DNA of 64,000 bases, taken from NCBI RefSeq assembly GCF_002003265.1, contig NZ_CP019687.1, forward strand, positions 372,001 to 436,000, in the 5' to 3' direction. Below the pieces are notes generated by a model, which was not told where the DNA came from, made no database searches, and saw only the letters and a program-made list of their open reading frames with translations. A program made the translations under genes and the position numbers. This DNA comes from Paenibacillus larvae subsp. larvae (GTDB taxonomy: Bacteria > Bacillota > Bacilli > Paenibacillales > NBRC-103111). Positions within the stretch are counted from its first letter, which is position 1, and every line of letters starts with the position of its first letter. This document shows, in pieces, positions 17,344-26,630 of this stretch.

Positions 17344-18654
17344 GTGATCAAAATTAATAAGCTGGAAATCGAAAATGTCAAACGAGTAAAGGCCGTTAAA
17401 ATCGAGCCAACGACTTCCGGGTTGACGGTTGTCGGCGGGAAGAATAATCAAGGCAAAACAAGCGTGCTGGATGCCATTGCGTGGGGGTTAGGCGGTAATA
17501 AGTATCGGCCTTCACAAGCAAAACGGGAAGGATCAGCGGTGCCTCCCCATCTCCACATCGTGCTGTCGAACGGCTTGGTCGTGGAGCGCAAAGGTAAAAA
17601 TTCGGATTTGAAGGTAATTGATCCGAACGGCCAGAAAGGAGGCCAGCAGCTGCTCGACAGCTTCGTGGAAGAATTGGCCATTGATCTGCCCAAGTTCATG
17701 AATGCCAGCAACAAGGAAAAGGCCAATATTCTGCTCCGCATTATCGGCGTTGGTGACAAACTGCATGAACTGGAAACCAAGGAACAGGAAGTCTATAACC
17801 AGCGCCATGCCATTGGGAAGATTGCGGATCAGAAAGCCAAGTACGCCAAGGAGCAGCCTTATTATCCGGACGCGCCGAAGGAACCCGTATCTGCGGCGGA
17901 GCTCATTCGTCAACAGCAAGAGATACTTGCGAAAAACGGTGAGAACCAGCGCAAGCGGCAACGATTGAATTATTTTGAAGCTGAACGCGAGGCCAAAGGA
18001 AAAGAAATCGCCCGATTGGAAGCCGAATTGATAAAGCTTAAGGAAGAGTATATGAAAATCGGCGAAGATTTAGCGATTGCCCGTAAGGATGCCCTCGATC
18101 TCCACGACGAATCGACGGCAGAGCTTGAAGCCAACATTCAGCAGATCGACGAGATCAATCGCAAAGTTAGAGCCAATTTGGACAAAGACAAGGCAGAGGC
18201 GGATGCCAGTGAATACCGGGTGCAGTATGACAAACTTTCAGCCGAAATCACGGAGATTCGCCAACAGAAAACAGACTTGCTTAAGAATGCGAATCTGCCA
18301 CTACCTAGCCTGTCCGTTGAGGACGGGGAACTGGTCTATAACGGCCAGAAGTGGGACAACATGAGCGGCGCGGATCAATTAAAAGTTTCCATGGCGATCG
18401 TGCGGAAGCTCAAACCAGATTGCGGTTTTATCCTATTAGACAAATTGGAGCAGATGGATATCGATACTCTTCGCGAATTCGGCCAATGGCTGGAGCAGGA
18501 AGGATTGCAGGCCATCGCGACGCGCGTCAGTACCGGAGATGAATGCTCCATTATCATCGAAGACGGTTATGTAGCCGGCCAGGAGCTAACACAGTCTAAA
18601 CAAGACTCAGTTCAACAGCCAGAAACAAAAGCATGGAAAGCAGGTGAATTTTAA
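17344..18654 (+). CDS. RecF/SbcC-like AAA ATPase with coiled coil
   Basis: A 436-residue ABC-type ATPase: Walker A GGKNNQGKTSVLDAI at about residue 32, a long central coiled coil (about 180-320; Lys/Glu-rich), a signature-like MSGADQLKVSMAI and a Walker B FILLDKLEQMD in which the usual catalytic Glu after Asp is replaced by Lys. This SMC/SbcC-like architecture suggests DNA end processing in phage recombination. Start GTG 17344, seven bases after GGAGG; TTG 17338 is an alternative. Confidence 0.8.
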   Translation: MIKINKLEIENVKRVKAVKIEPTTSGLTVVGGKNNQGKTSVLDAIAWGLGGNKYRPSQAKREGSAVPPHLHIVLSNGLVVERKGKNSDLKVIDPNGQKGGQQLLDSFVEELAIDLPKFMNASNKEKANILLRIIGVGDKLHELETKEQEVYNQRHAIGKIADQKAKYAKEQPYYPDAPKEPVSAAELIRQQQEILAKNGENQRKRQRLNYFEAEREAKGKEIARLEAELIKLKEEYMKIGEDLAIARKDALDLHDESTAELEANIQQIDEINRKVRANLDKDKAEADASEYRVQYDKLSAEITEIRQQKTDLLKNANLPLPSLSVEDGELVYNGQKWDNMSGADQLKVSMAIVRKLKPDCGFILLDKLEQMDIDTLREFGQWLEQEGLQAIATRVSTGDECSIIIEDGYVAGQELTQSKQDSVQQPETKAWKAGEF

Positions 18655-18656
18655 TC

Positions 18657-19733
18657 ATGTTCGAGGTTATCAGTGGAAAAGTTGAAAAGGCCAAGAAAGT
18701 TGTTCTATACGGACCTGAGGGGATTGGAAAATCCTCTCTGGCGGCCCAATTCCCTAACCCTGTCTTCATTGACACAGAAGGTTCTACCACAGAGATGGAT
18801 GTTCAGCGCTTGAAAAAGCCGACGAGCTGGGAAATGCTCCGGCAACAAGTGGAGTGGGTAAAGCAGCAGGCGGGCCGGTTTGGAACGCTCGTCATCGATA
18901 CTATCGATTGGGCGGAAATGCTTTGCGTGGAAAGTATTTGCGTGCGGCATGGAAAGAAGGGGATTGAGGATTTCGGGTATGGCAATGGCTATGTTTATAC
19001 GAAAGAGGAATTCGGCCGCTTTTTAAATCTGCTCAGTGATGTGATCGAAGCCGGCATTCATGTTGTCTTGGTCGCCCATGCCCAGATTGTGAAATTTGAG
19101 CAGCCAGACGAAATGGGGGCCTATGACCGCTATCAGTTGAAGCTCGGAAAGAAAACGAGCTCACAGACAGCACCGCTGGTCAAGGAATGGGCTGACATGG
19201 TCTTATTTATCAATTATAAAACATTCAGCGTTGCTACTGACGATAAAGGGCGAAAACACAAAGGGCAGGGCGGTGCCCGTATGGTTTACGCAACCCATCA
19301 TCCGGCTTGGGATGCGAAAAACCGTCATGGGCTGCCCGATGAGTTTCCACTGGACTATTCCCATATTGCTCATATTTTTAACAAAGCTACTACGGCCACA
19401 CCTTTCACGCCGGAAACTCCGATTGATCAGGCCTCGACGCCAGCACCGAGTCCGACGGCAACTACTGATCCTGAGCCTTTACAGCAACCGGCTCCAGAAA
19501 GTGTTCCTGAAATGCAACTCGATCCCAACATCCCGCGATCTCTGCGAGATTTAATGATTCAGCATCAAGTTGCGGAATGGGAGATTCAGATGGTTGTTAA
19601 CCAAAAGGGATATTACCCGCAAGATACGCCAATCACCAATTATGACTCAAATTTTGTTGAAGGTGTACTTGTTGGGGCATGGCCTCAAGTCTTTAACATG
19701 ATTCAAGAAATAAGGGATAAAGTCCCATTTTAA
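18657..19733 (+). CDS. Sak4-like RecA-fold ATPase (phage recombinase)
   Basis: A 358-residue protein. The RecA-like core has Walker A GPEGIGKSSL at residues 19-28, Walker B LVIDTID at about 80 and a conserved VLVAHAQIVKFEQPD segment. This fits the Sak4 group of phage recombinases that work with single-strand binding proteins. A Pro/Thr-rich linker (about 255-285) leads to a small C-terminal domain. The following DUF669 protein is the expected partner. Confidence 0.75.
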   Translation: MFEVISGKVEKAKKVVLYGPEGIGKSSLAAQFPNPVFIDTEGSTTEMDVQRLKKPTSWEMLRQQVEWVKQQAGRFGTLVIDTIDWAEMLCVESICVRHGKKGIEDFGYGNGYVYTKEEFGRFLNLLSDVIEAGIHVVLVAHAQIVKFEQPDEMGAYDRYQLKLGKKTSSQTAPLVKEWADMVLFINYKTFSVATDDKGRKHKGQGGARMVYATHHPAWDAKNRHGLPDEFPLDYSHIAHIFNKATTATPFTPETPIDQASTPAPSPTATTDPEPLQQPAPESVPEMQLDPNIPRSLRDLMIQHQVAEWEIQMVVNQKGYYPQDTPITNYDSNFVEGVLVGAWPQVFNMIQEIRDKVPF

Positions 19734-19757
19734 TACACAACACAGGAGGAATTATAC

Positions 19758-20264
19758 ATGAGTCAAATGGAAAGGGAATTAAGCTGGGATGATGAGATTG
19801 AAAAAGACGGTGGAGAGTTTATCGTTCTTCCTGCAGGCGACTACGATTTTACGGTCAAGAAATTTGAACGTGGACGGTTTGCTGGCAGTGAAAAAATGCC
19901 GGCTTGCAACCAAGCAAAGCTGGAATTGGCGGTTCATTCGCCTGAACATGGCGATGTGGTCGTATTTCACAATCTGTTCCTGCATACGAAAACCGAAGGG
20001 CTGCTGTCCAACTTCTTTGCCGGTATCGGCCAGAAGAAGAAGGGCGAGAAGCTTAAAATGAACTGGAATACGGTTGTCGGCTCTAAGGGGCGTTTAAAAC
20101 TTGAAATTAATAAATTTACCGGCCGGGACGGCGTGGAACGGACCAACAATCAGGTGAAGACCTTTTATCCGTATGACGAGGTATATGGTCAGCAGCAACA
20201 ATCACAACATCAGGCGCCTTTCCCAACAAATCAGCAAAACAGCTTTACACCGGGCCAATTTTAG
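19758..20264 (+). CDS. DUF669 protein, probable single-strand DNA-binding partner
   Basis: A 168-residue protein with the DUF669 pattern (GEFIVLPAGDYDFTVKKFER, LFLHTKTEGLLSNFFAGIG, then a Gln-rich disordered tail ending FTPGQF). The acidic/aromatic end and its place between a Sak4-like ATPase and a helicase make an SSB-like role likely. The DNA-binding inference comes from context. Confidence 0.75.
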   Translation: MSQMERELSWDDEIEKDGGEFIVLPAGDYDFTVKKFERGRFAGSEKMPACNQAKLELAVHSPEHGDVVVFHNLFLHTKTEGLLSNFFAGIGQKKKGEKLKMNWNTVVGSKGRLKLEINKFTGRDGVERTNNQVKTFYPYDEVYGQQQQSQHQAPFPTNQQNSFTPGQF

Positions 20265-20273
20265 GAGGTAATC

Positions 20274-21854
20274 ATGGAGCTAAGAGATTACCAGCAGTCA
20301 GCGCGGGAATCCATCCAAGACGAATGGGAAAAAGGCGTCAAAAGAACGCTTCTGGTACTCCCGACAGGCTGCGGCAAGACAATAGTGTTTTCGAAGGTGA
20401 TTGAAGACCGTGTAAGGCTAGGCGAGCGTGTGCTTGTCCTGGCCCACCGCGGGGAATTGCTTGAGCAGGCTGCCGACAAGCTGGAGAAGTCAACGGGTCT
20501 GAAGTGTGCAACAGAGAAGGCGGAACAGACTTCCGTCGGTAGCTGGTATCGGGTTGTTGTCGGAAGCATACAAACGATGATGCGCGAAAAGCGACTGGAA
20601 CAGTTTGATCACGACCATTTTGACACTGTTATCATCGATGAGGCACACCACTGCATATCGGACAGTTACCAGCGTGTGCTGCAGTATTTCGATGGCGCAA
20701 ATGTGCTGGGTGTTACGGCCACTCCTGATCGTGGCGATATGCGCAACTTGGGAAGCTATTTTGAAAGCCTGGCCTATGAGTATACGCTGCCCAAGGCGAT
20801 CAAGGAAGGGTATCTCAGCCCGATCAAAGCCATAACGATTCCGTTAAAGTTAGACCTATCTGCAGTCGGGCAGCAAGCCGGTGACTTTAAAAATAGCGAC
20901 CTGGGCACAGCGTTGGACCCTTATTTGGATTCTATTGCCGCTGAAATGTGCCGAGTCGCTAAAGATCGAAAAATCGTTGTCTTTCTCCCGCTAGTGAAGA
21001 CAAGTCAAAAGTTTACAGAAATATTGAATCAATGCGGCTTTCAGGCAGCAGAAGTAAATGGAGAGTCACAAGACCGAGCAGAGATATTAGAAAATTTCGA
21101 CAATGGCAAATACAACGTATTATGTAATTCCATGCTACTGACGGAAGGATGGGACTGCCCGAGTGTGGATTGCGTGGTAGTTTTACGGCCGACGAAAGTA
21201 CGTAGCTTATACAGCCAAATGGTCGGGCGCGGTACCCGGCTTTATCCCGGTAAAACTGAATTATTGCTTCTTGATTTCCTCTGGCACACAGAACGTCATG
21301 AACTTTGTCATCCGGCCCACCTCATTGCGGAGAATGAGGAAATTGCCAAGGCTATGACCAAGCAGATTGAAGAGGCCGGTATTCCGCTTGATCTGGAGAC
21401 GGTCGAGAAGCAAGCTGCAGAGGACGTAATCTCGCAACGCGAAGAAGCGTTAGCCAAACAGTTGGAAGAGATGAAACGCCGCAAGCGGAAGCTGGTCGAT
21501 CCGTTGCAATTTGAAATGAGCATTCAGGCGGAAGACTTGTCCAGCTATGTGCCATCGTTCGGCTGGGAAATGGCTCCACCGAGTGAGAAGCAAATCAAAA
21601 CGCTTGAGAAACTGGGCATCCTACCAGACCAAATTGATAATGCCGGCAAGGCAACGAAACTGCTCGAACGCTTGGACAAAAGGCGATCCGAAGGCTTAAC
21701 CACACCGAAGCAAATCCGGTTTCTTGAGCAAAGAGGATTTCAACATGTTGGCACATGGTCATTCGAAACCGCCAAAAGGCTGATTGACCGGATTGCCGGA
21801 AATGGCTGGAGAGTTCCGGACGGCATCAATCCTAAAGAGTATCGCGGGGAATAG
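20274..21854 (+). CDS. Superfamily 2 DEAD/DEAH helicase
   Basis: A 526-residue helicase of the UvrB/RecQ-like phage type: motif I LPTGCGKTIVF, motif II IIDEAHHC, motif III VTATPDRGD, a helicase C-terminal domain with motif VI QMVGRGTRL. The C-terminal 130 residues are charged and contain two repeats of the pattern ...KQIKTLEKLG / KQIRFLEQRG. It should unwind DNA in phage replication or recombination. Confidence 0.88.
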   Translation: MELRDYQQSARESIQDEWEKGVKRTLLVLPTGCGKTIVFSKVIEDRVRLGERVLVLAHRGELLEQAADKLEKSTGLKCATEKAEQTSVGSWYRVVVGSIQTMMREKRLEQFDHDHFDTVIIDEAHHCISDSYQRVLQYFDGANVLGVTATPDRGDMRNLGSYFESLAYEYTLPKAIKEGYLSPIKAITIPLKLDLSAVGQQAGDFKNSDLGTALDPYLDSIAAEMCRVAKDRKIVVFLPLVKTSQKFTEILNQCGFQAAEVNGESQDRAEILENFDNGKYNVLCNSMLLTEGWDCPSVDCVVVLRPTKVRSLYSQMVGRGTRLYPGKTELLLLDFLWHTERHELCHPAHLIAENEEIAKAMTKQIEEAGIPLDLETVEKQAAEDVISQREEALAKQLEEMKRRKRKLVDPLQFEMSIQAEDLSSYVPSFGWEMAPPSEKQIKTLEKLGILPDQIDNAGKATKLLERLDKRRSEGLTTPKQIRFLEQRGFQHVGTWSFETAKRLIDRIAGNGWRVPDGINPKEYRGE

Positions 21855-21889
21855 GAGGTTAATATGAACACTCTTCAATCCGTTCAATT

Positions 21890-22060
21890 ATGCGTAAGTA
21901 TTCCCATTGTAAGGAATGCGGTAGTGACCAAATAGGTAACGGTGAAGGAACTTTGATCATTGAAGATCATATTTTTAAACGCAGTTGTAAATGCGGGTGG
22001 AGTATTGAAGTGAATGAATATGAGGCAATTCAATCATGGGTCGAAACAGGGAAAGGTTGA
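21890..22060 (+). CDS. Small zinc-ribbon protein
   Basis: A 56-residue frame starting at ATG 21890 has CKEC near residue 8 and CKCGW near 33, a typical mini zinc ribbon. The best ribosome site (AGGAGG) instead precedes an ATG at 21864 in another frame whose product ends after 23 codons. Either the zinc-ribbon protein reinitiates inside that leader or a small indel has separated start from body. It overlaps nothing essential and is followed by the primase-helicase. Confidence 0.5.
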   Translation: MRKYSHCKECGSDQIGNGEGTLIIEDHIFKRSCKCGWSIEVNEYEAIQSWVETGKG

Positions 22061-22067
22061 GAAGCCT

Positions 22068-24320
22068 ATGGAACATAAATTGGATCTTGTTTCTTTACTG
22101 GAGTATATCGATCCATCCTACCTAAATTATCAGGAATGGATCAACGTGGGCATGGCCCTCAAATATGAAGGTTATACGGCGAGTAATTGGGATGATTGGA
22201 GTAAACGGGACAGCACTCGTTACCATCCCGGAGAATGCTTTAAGAAGTGGACCACGTTTGAAGGTACGGGAACGCCGATCACGGGAGCGACGATCACGCA
22301 GATGGCGAAGGATAACGGCTGGATGCCGCGCTCCGCAGATCGCGAGGACCGGGAGCTGGACTGGAATGACGAAATCGCAGGTGATTATGTGGTTGTCGAT
22401 AAGAACTGGATTGAAGGAAAAGAGATTCACGAGCCGGCCGTCTGGAACCCAGTGCAGCAGTTGACCACATACCTAGAAATATTGTTTGAAGCATCTGAAA
22501 ATGTCGGCTATGTAGTGGACACTTGGCAAAACGATGAAGGAAAATACCTGCCAACCAAAGGGGCATGGGACCGGTCAGCCGGTGAATTGATTCAGCTACT
22601 TAACCAATGTAATGGCGATATTGGGTCTGTCCTAGGGGATTACAACCCAGAAGCCGGCGCATGGATTCGGTTTAATCCGTTGGATGGTAAGGGCGTCAAA
22701 AACGAGAATGTGACCGATTTTCGATATGCCTTGGTCGAGTCCGACACGATGGATATTGAAAAGCAAAATGCCATCATGCGGGAACTGGAGCTGCCGATTG
22801 CTGTACTGGTCTACAGTGGTGGGAAGAGTCTCCACGCCATCGTACGGATTGATGCGGCTAGTTACGACGAATATCGAAAACGGGTCGATTACTTGTATAA
22901 CGTTTGTAAAAAGAACGGTCTCAGTATCGACAATCAAAACAGGAACCCGTCCAGGCTATCTCGTATGCCGGGCGTCGAGCGTAACGGTAAAAAGCAATTC
23001 ATTGTGGACACCAACATCGGCAAATCAGGCTGGGCAGAGTGGCATGAATGGATTGAGGGCGTCAATGACGATCTGCCGGATCCGGAAAGCCTGACGGATT
23101 ATTGGGACAACATGCCGCAGTTGGCACCGCCGTTGATTGAGGGCGTGCTGCGGCAAGGGCACAAGATGCTCATGGCCGGGCCGTCTAAGGCCGGGAAGTC
23201 TTTCGCACTGATTGAGCTTAGCATTGCCATAGCTGAAGGCGGTAAATGGATGGGATGGCCATGCACAAAGGGCAAGGTACTGTATGTCAATTTGGAACTT
23301 GACAGCGCTTCTTGTCTCCATCGTTTTAAGGACGTATATAGCGCGCTTAACTGGCAGCCTAACAACCTTGGAAATATTGACATCTGGAACCTTCGTGGGA
23401 AGTCAGTTCCGATGGATAAGCTTGCGCCGAAGCTGATCCGGCGCGCAGCCAAGAAGAATTATATTGCGGTCATTATTGATCCTATTTATAAAGTGTTAAC
23501 CGGTGATGAGAACAGCGCCGACCAGATGGCGCACTTTACTAACCAATTCGATAAGATCGCAACGGAATTAGGAGCCAGCGTCATCTACTGTCACCACCAT
23601 TCTAAGGGATCACAGGGCGGTAAAAAATCGATGGACCGGGCATCCGGCAGCGGCGTATTTGCACGCGACCCGGACGCGCTGATTGACTTGGTGGAGCTGG
23701 AAGTGACGGAAGCTCTAATGAAGCAAGAGGAAAACAAGGCTATATGTGCGGTCTATCAGCAGTTCTTTGAAAAATTTAATCCGGACTATTTGGAGGAACA
23801 TGTATCACTGGACGACGCATTGAACGCCAAGGCTATGGAAGAACATGCAAAGCGTGCGATTCCTAGTCAGTTGGCAAGCGCTCAAGAGAGAACCAAGCAG
23901 GCCGTCCGCAGCGTCCGTATACGCTCAGCCTGGAGAGTCGAGGGCACGCTGCGGGAGTATCCGAAATTTGAGCCGGTAAACATGTGGTTCCAGTACCCGA
24001 TCCATAAAGTGGATGACGTGGGCAGCTTGAAGGATATTGAGCCGGAAGGAGAAGCACCGGCTTGGAAGAAGGCGACGAACAAGCGGAAGGATTCGGCCAA
24101 GAAGGAACGCCGAAGCAAGGCAGAGGAGTTTGAAGAGGTCGTGAAAAACTGCAATTTTGGGGAGCCGCCTACCGTACTGGATGTCATATCATGGTACTCT
24201 TCAACTGGAAAAGAGGTTGCGGAACGTACCGTAAGAGATTGGATTAAGAAATACGGCTACGAAATTGATCGGTCAATCGGCTTCCGAATTATCAAAAAGG
24301 AAGACAAAGAAGATGAGTAA
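22068..24320 (+). CDS. Phage primase-helicase (PriCT plus RepA-like AAA ATPase)
   Basis: About 750 residues. The N-terminus carries a PriCT-type domain (YLNYQEWINVGMALKYEGYT), the middle a primase-polymerase-like fold (LPIAVLVYSGGKSLHAIVRI, NRNPSRLSRMPGV), then a RecA-like ATPase with Walker A AGPSKAGKSFALIEL and Walker B IAVIIDPIYKVL plus CHHHSKG; the C-terminus is charged with a winged-helix-like end. It should prime and unwind at the phage origin. ATG 22068 is chosen; the frame extends to 22014 without a ribosome site. Confidence 0.85.
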   Translation: MEHKLDLVSLLEYIDPSYLNYQEWINVGMALKYEGYTASNWDDWSKRDSTRYHPGECFKKWTTFEGTGTPITGATITQMAKDNGWMPRSADREDRELDWNDEIAGDYVVVDKNWIEGKEIHEPAVWNPVQQLTTYLEILFEASENVGYVVDTWQNDEGKYLPTKGAWDRSAGELIQLLNQCNGDIGSVLGDYNPEAGAWIRFNPLDGKGVKNENVTDFRYALVESDTMDIEKQNAIMRELELPIAVLVYSGGKSLHAIVRIDAASYDEYRKRVDYLYNVCKKNGLSIDNQNRNPSRLSRMPGVERNGKKQFIVDTNIGKSGWAEWHEWIEGVNDDLPDPESLTDYWDNMPQLAPPLIEGVLRQGHKMLMAGPSKAGKSFALIELSIAIAEGGKWMGWPCTKGKVLYVNLELDSASCLHRFKDVYSALNWQPNNLGNIDIWNLRGKSVPMDKLAPKLIRRAAKKNYIAVIIDPIYKVLTGDENSADQMAHFTNQFDKIATELGASVIYCHHHSKGSQGGKKSMDRASGSGVFARDPDALIDLVELEVTEALMKQEENKAICAVYQQFFEKFNPDYLEEHVSLDDALNAKAMEEHAKRAIPSQLASAQERTKQAVRSVRIRSAWRVEGTLREYPKFEPVNMWFQYPIHKVDDVGSLKDIEPEGEAPAWKKATNKRKDSAKKERRSKAEEFEEVVKNCNFGEPPTVLDVISWYSSTGKEVAERTVRDWIKKYGYEIDRSIGFRIIKKEDKEDE

Positions 24321-24606
24321 ATTGCGGCGGCAATCATAGTTTTATGGTGGTTGCAATATGTTGCGGCAATCATTAATTTATGGTCGCCGCAAGTTGCAAG
24401 CATCATGGTTGCCGCAATTCCGCGAAAAGTTGCGGGGAATGACTCCTATTATTTATATATATCGCGCCCGTAGATAATTAATTTATGTTTATGAAGACTG
24501 TAAGTCAGTGGTGGTGTGTAAGGGGGTGGTGGTGTTTTGCTCACGCCACCACCACCCTGTACCACCCCTGCCTATCACTGACTCCCGCGAGAGAGGGGAA
24601 GAGAAA
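24321..24606 (+). other. Repeat-rich non-coding region, candidate phage replication origin
   Basis: Directly after the primase-helicase are two near-copies of GCGGCAATCAT followed by TTTATGG (about 24328 and 24364) with inverted GCCGCAA elements between and after them (24386, 24411), then an AT-rich stretch (TATTATTTATATATAT, 24448). Further on, 24504-24582 is a large inverted repeat (GTCAGTGGTGGT... pairing with ...ACCACC...CACTGAC). Iterons plus an AT-rich tract next to the initiator-helicase suggest an origin; this is inference. Confidence 0.4.
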
Positions 24607-24885
24607 ATGAAAAAAGAAAAAAAATACGATAACAAATATTGGGAAATGGAAAAAGGGGAAACGATTGAATTTGGCAGCTGCTATTTTATGCGGTGCTATG
24701 ATAAAGCCGGGAAATTGCAATTCGGAACTAAGTTCAAAAACAAAAATACCGGCGAAGATGTGTTTCAAGTCAAATTCGTTCTTGATCGGGAAGCCTTGTT
24801 TTCGAGCGAAGAAGCCCCGAGCTATTTGCGAGGCACAGTAGACGAGTGGGAAGAAATGATTGAGGGTCAGAACAATGACGACTGA
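24607..24885 (+). CDS. Small phage protein, unknown function
   Basis: A 92-residue protein starting at ATG 24607 with GAGGGGAAGAG upstream; the longer frame to 24508 reads through the inverted repeat and is rejected. Sequence such as WEMEKGETIEFGSCYFMRCYD suggests a small beta-rich fold. It overlaps the RusA gene by 11 bp. No family recognised. Confidence 0.6.
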   Translation: MKKEKKYDNKYWEMEKGETIEFGSCYFMRCYDKAGKLQFGTKFKNKNTGEDVFQVKFVLDREALFSSEEAPSYLRGTVDEWEEMIEGQNNDD

Positions 24886-25270
24886 GTTCTTCATGGCAAT
24901 GATTCCGCCGAAAACAACTTCCCAGCAGAAACAGGTTACCGTCGTGAAAAACAAGCCGGTATTTTACGAGCCGCCCGAATTGAAAACTGCTCGGGTGAAA
25001 TTGATGGCCCACCTTGGGCAACATGTGCCGGAGAAGACGTATGCACGGCCTGTCAGGTTGGTTGTGAAATGGTGTTTCCCAATCACAGGTAAGCGCCAGG
25101 ACGGGGAGTATAAGATGACACGCCCAGATATCGACAACAGCCAGAAACTGCTTTTTGACTGCATGACGGATTTGAAGTTTTGGAAGGATGATGCCCTGGT
25201 GGTCAGCTTGGTTGCTGAAAAGTTCTGGGCCAAGCTGCCGGGCATCTATATCAAGATCGAAGAGGTATAG
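24875..25270 (+). CDS. RusA-family Holliday junction resolvase
   Basis: A 131-residue endonuclease that resolves four-way junctions. The RusA signature is visible: TRPDIDNSQKLLFDCM with catalytic aspartates, then FWKDDALVVSL carrying the third acidic pair, and a closing GIYIKIEEV. It starts at ATG 24875 (GAGGG upstream) within the end of the preceding gene. It completes the recombination module. Confidence 0.85.
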   Translation: MTTEFFMAMIPPKTTSQQKQVTVVKNKPVFYEPPELKTARVKLMAHLGQHVPEKTYARPVRLVVKWCFPITGKRQDGEYKMTRPDIDNSQKLLFDCMTDLKFWKDDALVVSLVAEKFWAKLPGIYIKIEEV

Positions 25271-25273
25271 CCT

Positions 25274-25495
25274 ATGGACTATAAAGCCTTGTATGCAGAT
25301 GTCGTTGACTGGATCAATCAGGCTAACCAAGTGGCAATGAAATACGGGATGGAGAATGAACAGTTTTGGGTGTGGGTAGCTGACTCTTCCGGTGCTCTAA
25401 GCAAGAAGTATCAAGAGAATCGGCTGGTAATTAAACAAATGATGATGCTGGTTGAATGGCTTGAAGAAGTTTACGAAAGCAGGAAAAAGGACTGA
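25274..25495 (+). CDS. Small phage protein, unknown function
   Basis: A 73-residue helical acidic protein (YADVVDWINQANQVAMKYG, MMMLVEWLEEVYES). It starts 3 bp after the RusA stop and ends 1 bp before the next gene's likely start region. No family recognised. Confidence 0.6.
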   Translation: MDYKALYADVVDWINQANQVAMKYGMENEQFWVWVADSSGALSKKYQENRLVIKQMMMLVEWLEEVYESRKKD

Positions 25496-25496
25496 C

Positions 25497-26597
25497 ATGG
25501 GGGGATCGCTCTTGAGTATAAGATATAACCCTCATCTGGGATACGAAGATGAAATGATACCGGCATATGAGAAAATGGTGCATTCAGTAGCTCGAAAATA
25601 CCGCAGCTGTATTGGTGCAGGACTTGATTATGATGATCTAGTGTCAGTCGGGATGATCGGACTTATCCAAGCATTCCGTAACTATGATCCAGACCGGTTT
25701 AACAGGAAAGTGTCTTCATTTTCGACTTATGCCTTTAACATGATCAAATGGAGTATTCAGCGATTTTTGGCGGATAAACGTTTTTCGGTTCGAGTACCCA
25801 GATCTATTCAAAACAAATTAACCGTTATTTGGAAACAAGGATGGGATCAAGAGTCAGCCGAGTCTATCGCTGAAAAGACTGGATGGAAGCTTGCTGAAAT
25901 CCGGGAAGTCAAACGCCATTTAGCCGGGTGGTCGGTAGCTTCGTTAGATCAAGCATTGAGTTCTGATAAAACTGACGAAGAGGCAACTATGCTGGATGTA
26001 CTTCCTGCTATGACAGATTTTACATCCGTTCATGTTCAAGATTTCTTGTGCGCTTTAAAACCATTAGAACGGGCCGTGCTTGAATTACGGCTGCAGGATC
26101 AAACACAAAAGGAAATTGCTATGCACATTGGCAAAACACAGATGTATGTGTCCCGGATTCTTAAGAAAATCAAAGATAAGTATACCCAGTTTCAAGCTGG
26201 AACTTTAAAAAGGGAGGCAATAAACATGAGTAAAGGACGCGGAAATCAGATGGTATCTAACCCCGGCATTGAATGGTTTGTCGACGAAGTTGTTCAAACG
26301 AATCCCACTATTGGCTTAAATAGCCAAGGGATGCATTTTAATCAAAGAGCAGTCCATCAGATGGGGTGTAAAGCAGGCCAGTGTGTCCAGATTGGTTATG
26401 ATCCAGAGGGCCCAAGGTTGATCATTCAAGTCGGTGACAATGGCCTGAAGCTTCGGGCTCAAAAAAGCGATAGTGGCCTTCGTATAATCAACAAGCGTTT
26501 GCCTGATTGGTTGCGTCGAAAAAAAGTTACCCCCAAACGCTACGCACTTCAAACTGATACGGGATTTTATTACATTGAGCTGGATCGCCATGCGTGA
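25497..26597 (+). CDS. Phage sigma-70-type factor with extra C-terminal domain
   Basis: Region 2 is clear (HSVARKYRSCIGAGLDYDDL, GMIGLIQAFRNYDPDR, SSFSTYAFNMIKWSIQRFL), as are region 3-like helices and a region 4 HTH (LEQ-type LKPLERAVLELRLQDQ, TQKEIAMHIGKTQMYVSRIL). From about residue 245 onward there is a further 120-residue domain, basic and beta-rich, absent from ordinary sigma factors. ATG 25497 or TTG 25512 (better spaced after GGGGGGA) may be the start. It probably redirects RNA polymerase to late phage promoters. Confidence 0.8.
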   Translation: MGGSLLSIRYNPHLGYEDEMIPAYEKMVHSVARKYRSCIGAGLDYDDLVSVGMIGLIQAFRNYDPDRFNRKVSSFSTYAFNMIKWSIQRFLADKRFSVRVPRSIQNKLTVIWKQGWDQESAESIAEKTGWKLAEIREVKRHLAGWSVASLDQALSSDKTDEEATMLDVLPAMTDFTSVHVQDFLCALKPLERAVLELRLQDQTQKEIAMHIGKTQMYVSRILKKIKDKYTQFQAGTLKREAINMSKGRGNQMVSNPGIEWFVDEVVQTNPTIGLNSQGMHFNQRAVHQMGCKAGQCVQIGYDPEGPRLIIQVGDNGLKLRAQKSDSGLRIINKRLPDWLRRKKVTPKRYALQTDTGFYYIELDRHA

Positions 26598-26630
26598 GGT
26601 AGATCCTTATTCTAGGAGGGGAAACGGACG

